The notes below the pieces were generated by a model that was given only the letters and a program-made list of their open reading frames with translations, had not been told where the DNA came from and ran no database searches. From the NCBI RefSeq assembly GCF_963678635.1, contig NC_087067.1, forward strand, positions 17,429,639 to 17,493,638: a DNA stretch of 64,000 nucleotides. The letters are read 5' to 3'. Numbering within the stretch: the first letter of the stretch is position 1; every line of letters begins with the position of its first letter. Shown in pieces: positions 48,501 to 58,570 of this stretch. The position numbers and the translations under genes are program-made. Source of the stretch: Symsagittifera roscoffensis. Its lineage: Eukaryota > Xenacoelomorpha > Acoela > Convolutidae.

Positions 48501-50470
48501 TGCCAATTTTCTTGGCAATCGTACAAAGTGAACAGTAACTTCAAATATAAAAAACTGCAGGAGGGGGGGGGTTTGAAGGAAGGAAAAAGAGCCAATTATA
48601 ATCGATTACAATCAATTTTAATCGATTATAATGGGTTTCTTAGTTCGAAAAATAGTAACTTTATAATCACTTTTTAATCGATTATAATCTCTTTTTTTTG
48701 AAATTTATGGAGACTGACCATAAAAATCTATTATAATTTCTTTTTTTTTGGAAAATTATGGAGATTGACCATAAAAATTTATTATAATCTGTTTTTTCTA
48801 TTTTTACTGAGTGCTCTTTTTTATTCGCCTAACCTGGCTGAAATCTTAGATTCAACCCTGGATTCAAATTAATGTATTTCATAATGAACATGGAGACAAC
48901 GTTAACAAGTTGTTAACCCGAAAAACTCCGGATGGGCTATGATGCCAGTTTTCAAATCGGGGCTCTTTTTCCTTTTCCCCCCACCTGCAAATTTTATCAT
49001 GCAACTTTGTTGACCACATTGTCCGATTGTAATGAAAATTTACATACGAACTAATAAGGCCACGACAAACATATTTGGTCTTCATACTCAACCTCGTAAA
49101 ACCACTGGTTACACTAATATATTGAAGCTCGTGTGAGGTGGGGGGGGGGAAGGAAAAAGAGCCCAAATCGGTTATGATCAAGCCATTTCGAATATACGTG
49201 GTAATTTTCTTTAAATAAACTAATCCGATAAAGTTTTTGGCTTTTTTTCCTTCCCCCCCCACCTCACACGAGCTTCAATATATTAGTGTAACGAGTGGTT
49301 TTACGAGGTTGAGTATGAAGACCAAATATGTTTGTCGTGGCCTTATTATTCTGTATGTAAATTTTCATAACAATTGGACAATGTGGTCAACAAATTTACT
49401 TATAAAAATTTGCAGGTGGGGGGAAAAGGAAAAAGAGCCAAGTTTTTGTCTAGAATTTTTGTATTTTTTCACCATTTCTTATTTTCATTTACTTTTGAAT
49501 TTTTAAAAATGAAACCTAATAAAATGTTTTACAGGGCGTGACAATAGAAATCCACGATGGATGTGCCTATCAGCCTGCTCCCCCGATGTTCTGTGGAGGG
49601 GGCTATGATTCACAAGGGTACCCCAGAGACGCCTGCATTGGTGACTCAGGGGGAACAGTCGAATGCAAGGACGTTCAAGGTATCATATTTTAATGAAGAC
49701 TTATTTTTTTTAGCTCACTGCAAGCGTGACGTATCTTTTAATCTGTTTTGAACTTTTGACCCAAAAATTTTTATAAAGAGCACGTTTTGAATAATGGTGT
49801 CAACAGAGAATGCTAACTATTCATCAGACGATGGCCACGGTTTTTAATAATTGATTAAGTCTCGAATGTAGACTGATTTTATGAGCTCCATCCTAAGACA
49901 AGAAGCAGTTTTTAACTTTTTTTATTTTTAAATTTTGAACTTTTATTTTTTTTGAGGAATCTTGACCAAAAAAATCCATACTTTTAGCGTAGTTATGAAA
50001 ACAATTTTCGGTGTTTAGGCATTAAAACCTGATCTAAATGGGCTCATCTAACTGGATGGGACCACTGAGAAAAAGAGCCCCATCCAGTTAGATGAGCCCA
50101 TTTAGATCAGGTTTTAATGCCTAAAGTGGTCAACAAATTTACATGTAACATTTTGCAGGTGGGGGGTAAAAGGAAAAAGAGCACTGGATGGTTAAGGTAT
50201 TGAAGTATCACGAGGCTATTTTTTTATCAATCCTTTCATAATGCGCAAATTTTTTCAGGTAAAGCCTTCCTTTGCGGCGTAGTGTCCCAGGGACCCCAAC
50301 CGCCTAATTGTGGCAAGGCGCCCGGAGGGTATGTCGGAATTGCCAACATCCAGATATTGAACTGGATCAAGCAAAATGCCCAAGTTTCAAATACCCGACA
50401 GCGTTCGTATGCTCAAAATTACTCAAGTGATGAAATTATTTTTGTTAAGAAATTATCAAAAATTACTTAG
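39555..50470 (+). CDS. Secreted trypsin-like serine protease B (S1 family, intact triad), 7 exons
   Basis: Exons 39555-39701, 39888-40291, 40675-40715, 43215-43301, 46703-46935, 49535-49679, 50259-50470 join with matching phases (0, 2, 1, 1, 0, 1) into 422 residues ending at TAG. Residues 1-25 form a hydrophobic signal. A Cys-containing pro-region (DGCWYHQFDKSDC...) and an acidic Ser/Thr-rich linker follow. The activation site is R159|VINGF. Catalytic residues: VLTAKHC (His203), FDLAM (Asp246), IGDSGG (Ser342). Asp336, six before Ser, sits at the S1 pocket floor, predicting cleavage after Arg/Lys. The C-terminal helix ILNWIKQN is followed by a 30-residue basic tail. I start at 39555 because the hydrophobic stretch follows directly; an in-frame ATG lies 45 nt upstream. 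Substrate unknown. Confidence 0.9.
40984..41412. mobile_element. hAT-like MITE, best-preserved copy (429 bp)
   Basis: Ends CAGGGGCGGATTTAGG and CCTAGATCCGCCCCTG, flanked by a perfect 8-bp target duplication GTTTTATG (40976-40983 and 41413-41420). Both the CAGGG...CCCTG ends and the 8-bp duplication fit the hAT superfamily. Interior landmarks: GGCGCCAATATATA, a GCGCGCGCC core, CAATTTGGTCGACC. No transposase. Confidence 0.9.
42725..42893. mobile_element. GGCTC-family MITE, degraded copy
   Basis: CCCCCCACCTCACA and the conserved core GAGTATGAAGACCAAATATG are present, with an eroded right end (GGACAAAAAGCC). In an intron of serine protease B. Confidence 0.65.
43005..43080 (+). repeat. tRNA-like (pol III box) sequence
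   Basis: GTGATCGTGATGCAGATGCG resembles an A-box region and GGAGGTTCGATTGCG a B box at tRNA-like spacing. About 90 bp downstream lies the CAGCTTCGCCTCTG hairpin tail shared with family R3. Probably a SINE head. Confidence 0.4.
47562..47759. mobile_element. GGCTC-family MITE (198 bp)
   Basis: GGCTCTTTTTCCTTTTCCCC at the left, GGAAGGAAAAATAGCC at the right; flanked by CAAATTAG / AAAATTAG (8 bp, one mismatch). Confidence 0.85.
47791..48200. mobile_element. hAT-like MITE, reverse orientation (410 bp)
   Basis: Begins CAGGGGCGGATATGAG and ends with an eroded TAAATCCGTCCTTG. Flanks CAGTAAAC / CAGTGAAG agree at 6 of 8 bases, consistent with an old 8-bp target duplication. Same internal landmarks as 40984-41412, inverted. 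Confidence 0.8.
48384..48593. mobile_element. GGCTC-family MITE (210 bp)
   Basis: Ends GGCTCTTTTTCC and GGAAAAAGAGCC; flanking 8-mers GATTATAA / AATTATAA (one mismatch). Confidence 0.85.
48961..49163. mobile_element. GGCTC-family MITE (203 bp) with matching empty site in the window
   Basis: Perfect 8-bp target duplication CAAATCGG at 48953-48960 and 49164-49171. The unoccupied paralogous site, CAAATTGG, is at 47200-47207 inside the duplicated flanking block. Confidence 0.93.
49239..49439. mobile_element. GGCTC-family MITE (201 bp)
   Basis: Perfect 8-bp target duplication AAGTTTTT at 49231-49238 and 49440-49447. Opposite internal orientation to the neighbour at 48961. Confidence 0.92.
50014..50182. 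mobile_element. Chimeric GGCTC MITE with a perfect 47-bp inverted copy of its flank
   Basis: Arms 50014-50060 and 50079-50125 are perfect reverse complements around an 18-nt spacer. The right part (50126-50182) is the normal right end of a GGCTC MITE. ACTGGATG at 50051-50058 and 50183-50190 is the probable target duplication. The MITE's left half appears replaced by an inverted copy of the adjacent host DNA. Confidence 0.75.
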
Positions 50471-51140
50471 CACACAAAAAGCAGACGTTGTAGCAAAAAA
50501 AGAAAATAGCAAAAAACTTGATTTTGAGTTTGATTTTAGACGTGGTGTTTAAATTTTGAAAACTATGAAAAAAACTTTTTTTCGTTTTGCACGCAAAATC
50601 AGGAACCTTAAGTAATCATCGAAATGAATTGAGATTGAATGAAACATCATTTTAAAACTGTTTCAGTTGTGATTCGAACGACATTAAAATAATCAGAAAA
50701 ATTGTCCCAGTATTGAGAAAACAGTTTCAAAATTTTTGGTTTTTAGTCTAAAATCGAGCAAAAAAAGCCAGCGAGCAGGCTTGCAATAGCTTATTTATGC
50801 TTAATTCAAAAAGTAAAAACTTAGTTTCATTAAATTTTGATAGTTTTTGGAGTTTATTGCGCCAATTTAGGAATCAAAAACTTCAAATTTTCAACAACAA
50901 CAAAAGTGAATTTTTTGAAAATTTTAAGTTTTCTTAATGATTTTAATTTTTTTAGTCTTTTTTCGATAAAAACTGATGTCTAGCTTACCTTATTTACTAT
51001 GACTATCAAATTCTACTTTTCATCAGATACTTTTTTTTTGCACCACGCATAAAGAAATGACACTAGTTCGAAAATATTTTTTTTTGTATTTTCTAAGACT
51101 GGTCGGAACATTCGGCACAGCAACCGGCTATCCTTGTTAC
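50471..51140. other. Flank downstream of serine protease B
   Basis: AT-rich, no gene or distinct repeat recognised. No clear AATAAA close to the stop; polyadenylation site not located. Confidence 0.3.
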
Positions 51141-51990
51141 TCTGGCGATAAGCAAGGGTATTGCAATCGGGAACTAGACTTTTTCCCCGGAATTAAATTT
51201 GTTCACAGGACTCATCTCCTGGACTCATTAATCTCCTGGTCTCTGTTGGAAACTGCAACAGACAGATTTTGAGCATGTTAGCTTTTTGAATATCTGTCTT
51301 AATCGAAATTGGCGTTCTAGGTTCGTGGTATTTTACCATTACCAATTTGTTTTTTTTAAAACTTTTTTCTTTTTCATTTTTTTCTTTGTTTTATAAGCTT
51401 TGGCCTGTTTATATCGGTTAATTGGCCTCAAATTGCGTGGTTTGATGAGGGGAAAATTTTTTGCGTGGTTGTGTGTGTATTCAAGGGGATGAGGCTTCAA
51501 CGAATTTTTAATTAGTTCTTAAGTCTTTTTTTTGAAATTTCTTTTTTAATTGTTTTTTTTTCTTTTTTCTTCTCTCGGTTTAAAAAGTTTTGGCTTATTT
51601 TATATCGTCCCATTTGCCTCATAATGCGTCATTTGATGAGCAAAACATTTCTTGTGTGTGTGTAGTGAGGTGCCATGGGTTTTAACAATTTTTTTATTAG
51701 TTTTTATAAGTCATTTTTGAAATGTTTTCGGCATAAAAAATTTCAGCTATTGTATTTTTGGCTTTTTAAAAGCTTGGTTAATTTTCTTCTGATGCTAATT
51801 TATCTTTATTTTCTTGGTGCTTTTTTTGAAAACTCTTTTTTTTTTATTTTGATAGATGTCGGCATTTTTGAAGTGTTTTCGATATATTTTTTTCGATCTG
51901 GCGGCGGTTTTGTATTGCATGGTATGTGGTGCGAAGCTCGGCTTCGCGTCCGTGTTAGACTTGCGATTTGCAATCGTTTTTGGTGTGAAG
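51141..51990 (+). repeat. Dispersed repeat, family R3, long copy
   Basis: Starts AGCAAGGGTATTGCAATCGG and ends with the hairpin GCGAAGCTCGGCTTCGCG. Internally it holds two copies of a CTTTGGCCTG/TTTTGGCTTA ... ATATCG ... AATGCGTC unit. Corresponds to 9133-9800. Confidence 0.55.
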
Positions 51991-52126
51991 GTAGCTTCCA
52001 TCCTTCAGAAGACCAATTAATAGAATCGATTCTTGCCAGGAGCTAAATTTTTTTTATAAATTGAAGTTTGTTTCTGGGAGAAAATTAATTATGTCGGCTT
52101 AGCTGGAGCTTGATACATTTTTCTAC

Positions 52127-52365
52127 TTGACATCCATTTTTAGACCAACCAACCTTAAAATGTTTCTAAATGCACTTTCTGCGCCAATATATACTAATTT
52201 TTTAGGGGAGCGCGCGCCAAAGCGTTTTGGCTTTTTTGACCTTTTTTTCAAAAATTCGCCTGCAAGGCTACATTTTTGGTCAAAATTCAGCCTCTGTAGT
52301 GCTCTCGAAAAATCAATTTGGTCTACCTAAAAAGAAGTCGACAAAATTTTTGAAAATCCGATAAT
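52127..52365 (+). mobile_element. hAT-like MITE, internal fragment
   Basis: Contains CCTTAAAATGTTTCTAAATG, GCGCCAATATATACTAATTT, GCGCGCGCC and TCAATTTGGTC, in the same order as 40984-41412. Both ends are missing. Confidence 0.7.
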
Positions 52366-54528
52366 TGCAGCAACCGGCTCCTCTTCGTTTCAGTTGTTCT
52401 CAGTTGCTTATAAGAGTGGGCTAGCAAACAATTACGCACATGCACCAGATTCCTTGAATCCATATTTCTTTATTATCATTGCTACGAAGAAGTAATTTTT
52501 AGATGCAAAAACGTTTCAAAATTTAGACTGTGATTTTTTCATAGTGGCAGTTTGGGAGACAGAAGACCAATATGAAGACGATGGCTGCAATATTCAAGAA
52601 AAAAGTGATCACCTCGTGCTACTTGCAACGTCAATGTCAATGTTACCATCGCATTATATACACAATCGTTGACAAGCCAAAAAAAACAGTTATTGCATTA
52701 TCTGTCGGATTTACTGATTATTTCTGAACGTGGGTTCAAGTTTACTAATATTAAACCATGATTCAGCATATATTTGCGACGTTTGAACAATTTTCCTGGA
52801 TTATTGTAACGTTTTTGTCCAAGAATGATCATTTGTGCATCCTTAGTTTTAGATTTAGAAATCAAATGTTGGATCAGTGGTGAATTAGAGTGTTATTCTC
52901 ATTAAATATGAAGAAAAGAATAAGACAGTAGTGGGCTGTTTCAGGAATATTTTGAAATTTTAAAAAATCGGCATCGGGAACGCGCACCAAGTGAAGTTGA
53001 AGCAGTTATCGCGTGGCCTGCTCATATTAATAAGATTGCCCATATCAAGGCAAATCCCTCCTTGTTCCGAATGCCCTTGATAAAGAATTGTTAATAAATT
53101 CAAACCAACCATTTGAAAAAAAAACTTTTTGAAGTCCCTATAAAAAATAAATTAAGTTCTTATCTTTATTAGCTGGAAGATAGGTTGCTTTTATGCAAAG
53201 AACCTCAGACACTAATTGCATTACATTTTTGCCTGAAGTATTGGAGAAATCAAGTCTATCTAAGATTTTTGGATTAATCGAAGTTTTTTTTCTTTTTGAG
53301 CTCGCTACTTCCAGTTGCGTCCAAGGCTGAAGTTTTCGATCTGTTCGCATTTAACATGCTTTAAAGTGTTTTCGATTAAAGTTACTCGACATAGCTCAAC
53401 CTTTTTAGCCTCAACATTAACTAAGCTCTCGCAAAGAGTGAATTGGAGTGAAAAGCCTGATGCACTCTTCTCGGAGTTCTTAACCAGCTGAGTTAAGCTC
53501 TAACGCCGTGTGACAAGATTTCTAATCGTCAGTTTTGGACCTCATTTTGAGCTTGTTTATGGCTCCGGTCATAAATTTTGAACCACTGGTCGCACAGCTC
53601 CCATCTTTTTCATGCAGCTGACCATCAACCATATCTAAATTCGCTATTTTTTTCTCTTAAATGTGTAATACTTAAAATATATTACTTAAAAACCAAATTT
53701 GATGTTATTTTTCCGAATTGTGTTTTTTAAGCAGTTCTTTTTTCGGGCAATTTTCTTTTTTATTATAATGCTTCTTTTTTCAAGTGCCATGAACGTAAAA
53801 AATGCTCTTATATATGCCTTGGTTATTTTTTTCAGGAGATGTTCTGAAATTTTGCTCCAGCTCAAATTTCAGTTTTGGTTATTTGACTTTTGATTTTTTT
53901 AAGTCCATGTCAATTCTTTTGTTGAAAGTAAGACAAACTCCAGTTTCGAATAGCAAAAAAGCAATGTTCGCATAAAAAACGTGATCGCTTTCTAGTTTTG
54001 AAAGTTTTAATTAATTATCAGATTTCACAGCGGAAGAAAAGTTTTACCTTTGCCAGTTTTCTCAATGTGTGCCAAAATTGTTTAATCAAAAAAGTGTCAA
54101 TCATAATTTGTTCAAGAAATTCAAAAAAACTTTATAACCATATATTTTGTACTCTGATTTTTGAAAGCTGAAGTATTTTTTTTTCAAAAATTAAATCGGT
54201 ACTTTTTTCTATTTCTTTGAGTTTATGACTCTTTTCCAACTATCTGTTGGCAAAATCAATTTTGTTCGCAGTAGTTAATTCAATAAGGAAAAAATTTTTA
54301 GCCTGAGTATCATCTTTTTTCCAATATATTTATTCTGATATCTAATAAATGTCAAAAAAAACACCTACATTTCTTGCCGCTTTTTCCATGCTGTTTGTAA
54401 AAGTGAAGTTGTTCTAAAATAATGTTTTTTAAAAAAAAAAAACTAGAGTTTTTGATTTTTTTTCAGAATTTAATGTCAAACTACATCCTCAGAGCTTTTA
54501 AAGAACTCTTTTCCCAAAAATAACCTCA
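52366..54528. other. Gene-free AT-rich interval
   Basis: No supported exon on either strand. The stretch around 53790-53840 (CTCTTATATATGCCTTGGTT) resembles 42530-42570, another diverged dispersed repeat. The remaining reading frames are short and Phe/Lys-rich, as expected from A/T runs. Confidence 0.3.
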
Positions 54529-54566
54529 ACCTAAGCACTCTCTCCATAAGGAGAGAGTGCTTAGGT
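54529..54566. repeat. Perfect 17-bp hairpin
   Basis: Arm ACCTAAGCACTCTCTCC, loop ATAA, then the exact reverse complement. An isolated perfect palindrome in otherwise unstructured DNA; it has no T-run terminator context and no MITE around it. Confidence 0.85.
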
Positions 54567-55061
54567 CTTCAATATTTGAAATGCTATACACTCTCCTCTA
54601 CAAAATTTAAAATAGTATTATCTTTGTAAACTGGTATTAATTGAATAACTTGTATTAAACCGCGCAAATAAAACACCACAAATATTGCGCACCACAGCAA
54701 AGCGGTTTTTTGTTCAGACTTCCAATGAAAATGTCAGAAAATTTTTGCTAGTGGTGATTTTTTTACCAAGACAAAATTTGATTTTTTAGCTAACAATTTT
54801 TTACGGTTGTAATGCTCAAGGCTTCTCTTTGATACAAGCAGTTTCGTTCTTTGATTTATTGATAAAGAAAAATGTTGTTTGTTTAGCGCTGAATCATTAA
54901 TCAAACATCGCCGAATTAGCAAACATCGACCAAAGATCAAAAAAATTTTCGAATGAAATCACACTGATTCAGCAATGACTGTTGACATAAGTTCAGTCCG
55001 GGTTTTTCTTACAAGATTTTTTCTTGTTTTCAATCAGAAAATCATTAAATTTTGTTTATTA

Positions 55062-55935
55062 GGCTGTCATTTGATTTTTAACGACAGTTTATTTAATGAA
55101 AATTCCAAGTTACGTTAAATTATATTTGTAGTCAATTTCTCTCACAAACTTTTTCTGAAAAATGCACGTGCTCGGAAATGAATAAAAAATTGTTTCATTG
55201 GTTGCGTGTAAGGATGCAGCTATAATTTAACAAATTCAGAGCTATTTGGATTGTTTTGTTACTGCCGGACTTGGAAGTGGTTAAAAACAGGTGAGAATGC
55301 ATAAAAACCCCATATGTTTTTTTGCTTCGGCCGTTTTTATTGTTAATATATTTAGGCTGTCATTTGATTTTAAACAATAGTTTTTTTTAATGAAAGTTCC
55401 AATTTACGTTAAATTATTTTTGGAATAAATTTTTTACACAAACTTCTGATGAAAACACACGTGCTCGGAAATGAATAAAAAATTGGTTCATTAGTTGTGT
55501 GTAAGGATGCAGCTATACTTAAACAACTTCAGAGCTATTTGGATGGTTTTGTTACTGCCGGACTTGGAAGTGGTTAAAAACAGGTGAGAATGCATAAAAA
55601 ACCACATTCTTTTTTGCTTTGGCCGTTTTTTTTGTCAATATATTTAGGTTGTAATTTGATTTTAAACAACAATTTTCTTAAATGAAAGTTCCAATTTACG
55701 TTAAATTATTTTTGTAATAACTTTTTTATACAAACTTCTGGTGAAAACGCACGTGCTCAGAAATTAATAAAAAATTGGTTCATTAGTTGCGTGTAATGAT
55801 GCAGCTATACTTAAACAGCTTCAAAGCTATTTGGATTGTTTTGTTACTGTCGGACCTAGAAGTGGTTAAAAACAGGTGAGAATGCATAAAAAAACTCTCA
55901 TATATTGTTTGCTTTGGCCGTTTTTAGTGTTATAA
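55062..55935 (+). repeat. Three tandem copies of a 290-bp satellite-like unit
   Basis: Units start AGGCTGTCATTTGATTTT at 55062 and 55354, and AGGTTGTAATTTGATTTT at 55646; period about 292 bp with moderate divergence. Each contains GCACGTGCTC and GTTTTGTTACTG. Confidence 0.9.
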
Positions 55936-55975
55936 GGGTATTTTTGTGAAAAACGGGAAAAATTTCTATTAAAGG

Positions 55976-56315
55976 CAGGCGCGGATCTAGGACATTTTTT
56001 TTGGTCGAATAAATTGATTTTCTGAGCATTCTCAAACCACTTTAAAAACACTAATCTGACCAATTTTTTGAAGAAAAGCGTTTTTAGGCTTTTTTGGAAA
56101 ATTTGGACCAAAAAACCGCGTTTTTTGGGGCACGCTCCCCCATCAAAATTAGTGCAGATTGGCGCTAAAGGCGCCTTTAGAAAGTTTTTAGGGTCTGTCA
56201 GCAAATATGGATATCTCAAACTAGTACAAAGGGGGGACCCTTTGGGTCGGCAGGGGGTCGAATTCCTGAAGGAAAGCGTCCGCCCCCCACCCCCGCCCCC
56301 CTAAATCAGCTGCTG
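55976..56315. mobile_element. hAT-like MITE, reverse orientation (340 bp)
   Basis: Perfect 8-bp target duplication ATTAAAGG at 55968-55975 and 56316-56323. Left end CAGGCGCGGATCTAGGA; right end CTAAATCAGCTGCTG. Internal order inverted relative to 40984-41412. Confidence 0.9.
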
Positions 56316-56843
56316 ATTAAAGGTTATTTTTTCATAAAATTGAGGGTGAGCGATGAAAAATTGATCAATGAGTTTTTTTAAGACAGTTTTAATCAATGAT
56401 CGTACGTTGTGATTCATATGGTTCAAAACTTTTGAGATTATTTCGGGAATGAAACGTTAACTGAGGTCTTTCAAATCAAGCGTAACACCTGAAAAAAATT
56501 TTAAGCTCCCCTCTGTCTAGCGCAAATGAGCAAAAACACCAGTTCTTATCAAACATTATATCAAAAACTAAGCGCTTCAAATTTTGCTGATTTGTGTAAA
56601 ATTAAGGCTCTTTTCCACCTCCCCCACCTTTCAAATTTTCTATTATTGTTGTTGGTTTGCGTGTTGTCGGCTTTTTCCCAGTTCCCCTTTTAGTTTTTTC
56701 TAGAACTCAATATATGAAAGTCTATTTAAAACGATTTTTTATGCTGTAAGCTGCATTAAATTGTGCCAGCGTGAACAGGTAAAAAACTTAGGTTAAAAAA
56801 GCCAAATTGAAAGATACAATTTGTTATAAATTTTATTTATAAT

Positions 56844-57974
56844 TCATGATGATTTGCTTGTTGAGTTCTTCTTTCTCCATACAACCAAACGTGGCCAAAC
56901 TTGCAAGGTTTTCACGTCCAATAAATCTGATTTCAGTAGACTGGTCGGAGAATATTTTTCATTCAGCTTTTCAATGACCAAACTGATGAAACGTTTGTCG
57001 CACGATTTCAATTTTTTAAAACTGAAACAGTTTACAACTGACCGCCAAGTGATATAAATGTAGGGAACATTTATTTTTGCAAGAAACTTCCATGCTCCGT
57101 TAAGTACTTCAAGCTCGGAACCTTCGGTGCCTATGTGTAAAACTGCTTCAGTTATATTGAATCTTTCGAACGTTGGTATCAGATTATCCAATGTAGCAAA
57201 TTTTGAAGATTTTGCGTACTTGGCGCAATAAGATTTCTTTCGGAAGCTTTCTGTTGCAGTGGTGCTCGCAGTGAAATTTTTCGAAGCTAAATTTAAGCAA
57301 TACTCATCCGTCAAAACATAACAGTACAATTTGACTTGGTTCTCAATTTTGTTCAAAAAAATTGAATGAGCCAACTTTTTCACCAAGTTAGTATTTGTCT
57401 CAAAAGCGAAAACTTTTTTGCTCCAAATAGCTCCAGTTAAGGTTAGCATACCAACTTTGGCACCAACGTCAACAAAAGCTGCTTTTGTGTAATTTTTGAA
57501 AACATTTTGCAAAGAAGTTCTCGAATCGAAGAGTTTATAGTTTTCCGAGTAATCTGAATCTGATAAACAAACTCTTGCTGTCGCTATTTGAGTTTCAGTT
57601 GAAACATTTAAAAAGTTGTCGCAATGTTCAGAAATAAATGTTTCATCGGGGTGAAGTTTGTAGGGCTGAATTAAATCGAGATCTGTTGTAATTGATTTGC
57701 TTTTTCTCTCAAAAACACAATTTTTCAACATTCGCAGATAGAATACTCCTAAGCCGAACATTAAAACAACCAATAAAACGGTACCGAAAATATAAATAAA
57801 CTTAAGAACATTAAATGAGCTTTTAGTTTTCCCTTTAACTCCGTAAGTCTTAGCCACAATTGCTGTTATAATAATTGAGCAAGTAAGAATCATTGCACTG
57901 CAGAGTAAGCGATTCAATAAAAAATCACTGTTCAATTTTGGCGCTAAATTTTTACAAAAGATTTGTCTAAACAT
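56844..57974 (-). CDS. Intronless membrane-anchored FkbM-type methyltransferase
   Basis: A 376-residue uninterrupted ORF starting at ATG. Two hydrophobic segments (about residues 22-41 and 57-81) predict an N-terminal membrane anchor, followed by a lumenal or cytosolic catalytic domain. SAM-binding motif I is FVDVGAKVGMLTL (167-179), then an acidic FAFE (189-192) ending the second strand, TLDNLI (261-266) and HIGTEGSELEVLNGA (280-294), which matches the FkbM signature usually written DVEGxE; the usual Asp is Gly282 here. FkbM domains are SAM-dependent methyltransferases, mostly acting on sugar hydroxyls; the substrate here is unknown. An AATAAA signal (minus strand, 56832-56837) lies within about 12 nt of the stop, giving a very compact 3' end. 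No introns, unlike all neighbours: retrocopy or horizontal origin are both possible. Confidence 0.85.
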   Translation of the reverse strand: MFRQIFCKNLAPKLNSDFLLNRLLCSAMILTCSIIITAIVAKTYGVKGKTKSSFNVLKFIYIFGTVLLVVLMFGLGVFYLRMLKNCVFERKSKSITTDLDLIQPYKLHPDETFISEHCDNFLNVSTETQIATARVCLSDSDYSENYKLFDSRTSLQNVFKNYTKAAFVDVGAKVGMLTLTGAIWSKKVFAFETNTNLVKKLAHSIFLNKIENQVKLYCYVLTDEYCLNLASKNFTASTTATESFRKKSYCAKYAKSSKFATLDNLIPTFERFNITEAVLHIGTEGSELEVLNGAWKFLAKINVPYIYITWRSVVNCFSFKKLKSCDKRFISLVIEKLNEKYSPTSLLKSDLLDVKTLQVWPRLVVWRKKNSTSKSS

Positions 57975-58570
57975 TAAAATTGTTGATCAAACTTCATATT
58001 AGCTGAGAACATTAATACACATGTGCTAATAGATCAGCTTTCTAATTCGGAAAAAAGTGTTCAGAGCGAGCACTGAATTACAAATGCATGTAGTTTGGAC
58101 GGCACAAAACTCCACGAGGTAACGAGAATATGCTTGCTGGAATTTTTGTTGCCGAGAGTCATTGAAGTCAACAGTCATTTTTTGGAATTTGAAAGAATAT
58201 GAGGAATACTTGTGACAGAAATACTAAAACGCTAAAGTCTATTTATAAAGCGCTAAATCGCCACAATTCAATCAACAATATTAAGCTTTTGCGCTTGAAA
58301 ATTTTTGATTTATAGGTTTGAGACAATAGGTTTATCAAAAAATTAAGAGCGACTTCCATATTAGGTATTTTATATACTTCCCTATAAAATATTCCATGAG
58401 CAAGGACCTCGAATGTTTTGCTTTGAAATGTCTTTTTTTCTTTTGGTAGGCTTTGAACAGTTTTTTTCCAAAAATTTGGTGTTTTTAGACGAATCATTCT
58501 CCCTTGAAAAAGCGCAAAAAACCACACGGAAGTAAATTTGAATTCATTAAGTTATTTCAGCTAATACACT
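57975..58570. other. Upstream region of the FkbM-like gene
   Basis: No gene recognised. It would hold the FkbM promoter; no distinct TATA box or initiator can be singled out. Confidence 0.3.

Larger units (their letters stand above)
47240..48814. mobile_element. TATAAT-rich element with GCACTCAGTAAAAA terminal inverted repeats, host of nested MITEs
   Basis: Perfect 14-bp ends GCACTCAGTAAAAA / TTTTTACTGAGTGC. The interior is dominated by TTATAATC and ATTATAAT motifs. Nested inside are MITEs at 47562-47759, 47791-48200 and 48384-48593; subtracting them leaves roughly 760 bp. Related in composition and ends to 30490-31156. Confidence 0.6.
47068..49200 (+). repeat. Duplicated 170-bp block flanking a nested MITE cluster
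   Basis: The block at 47068-47238 (CCTAACCTAGCTGAAATC ... GATCAAGCCATTTTGAACAT) recurs at about 48828-49200, where it is interrupted by a GGCTC MITE at 48961-49163. Between the two blocks lies the TATAAT-rich element 47240-48814 with three MITEs inside it. Confidence 0.85.
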
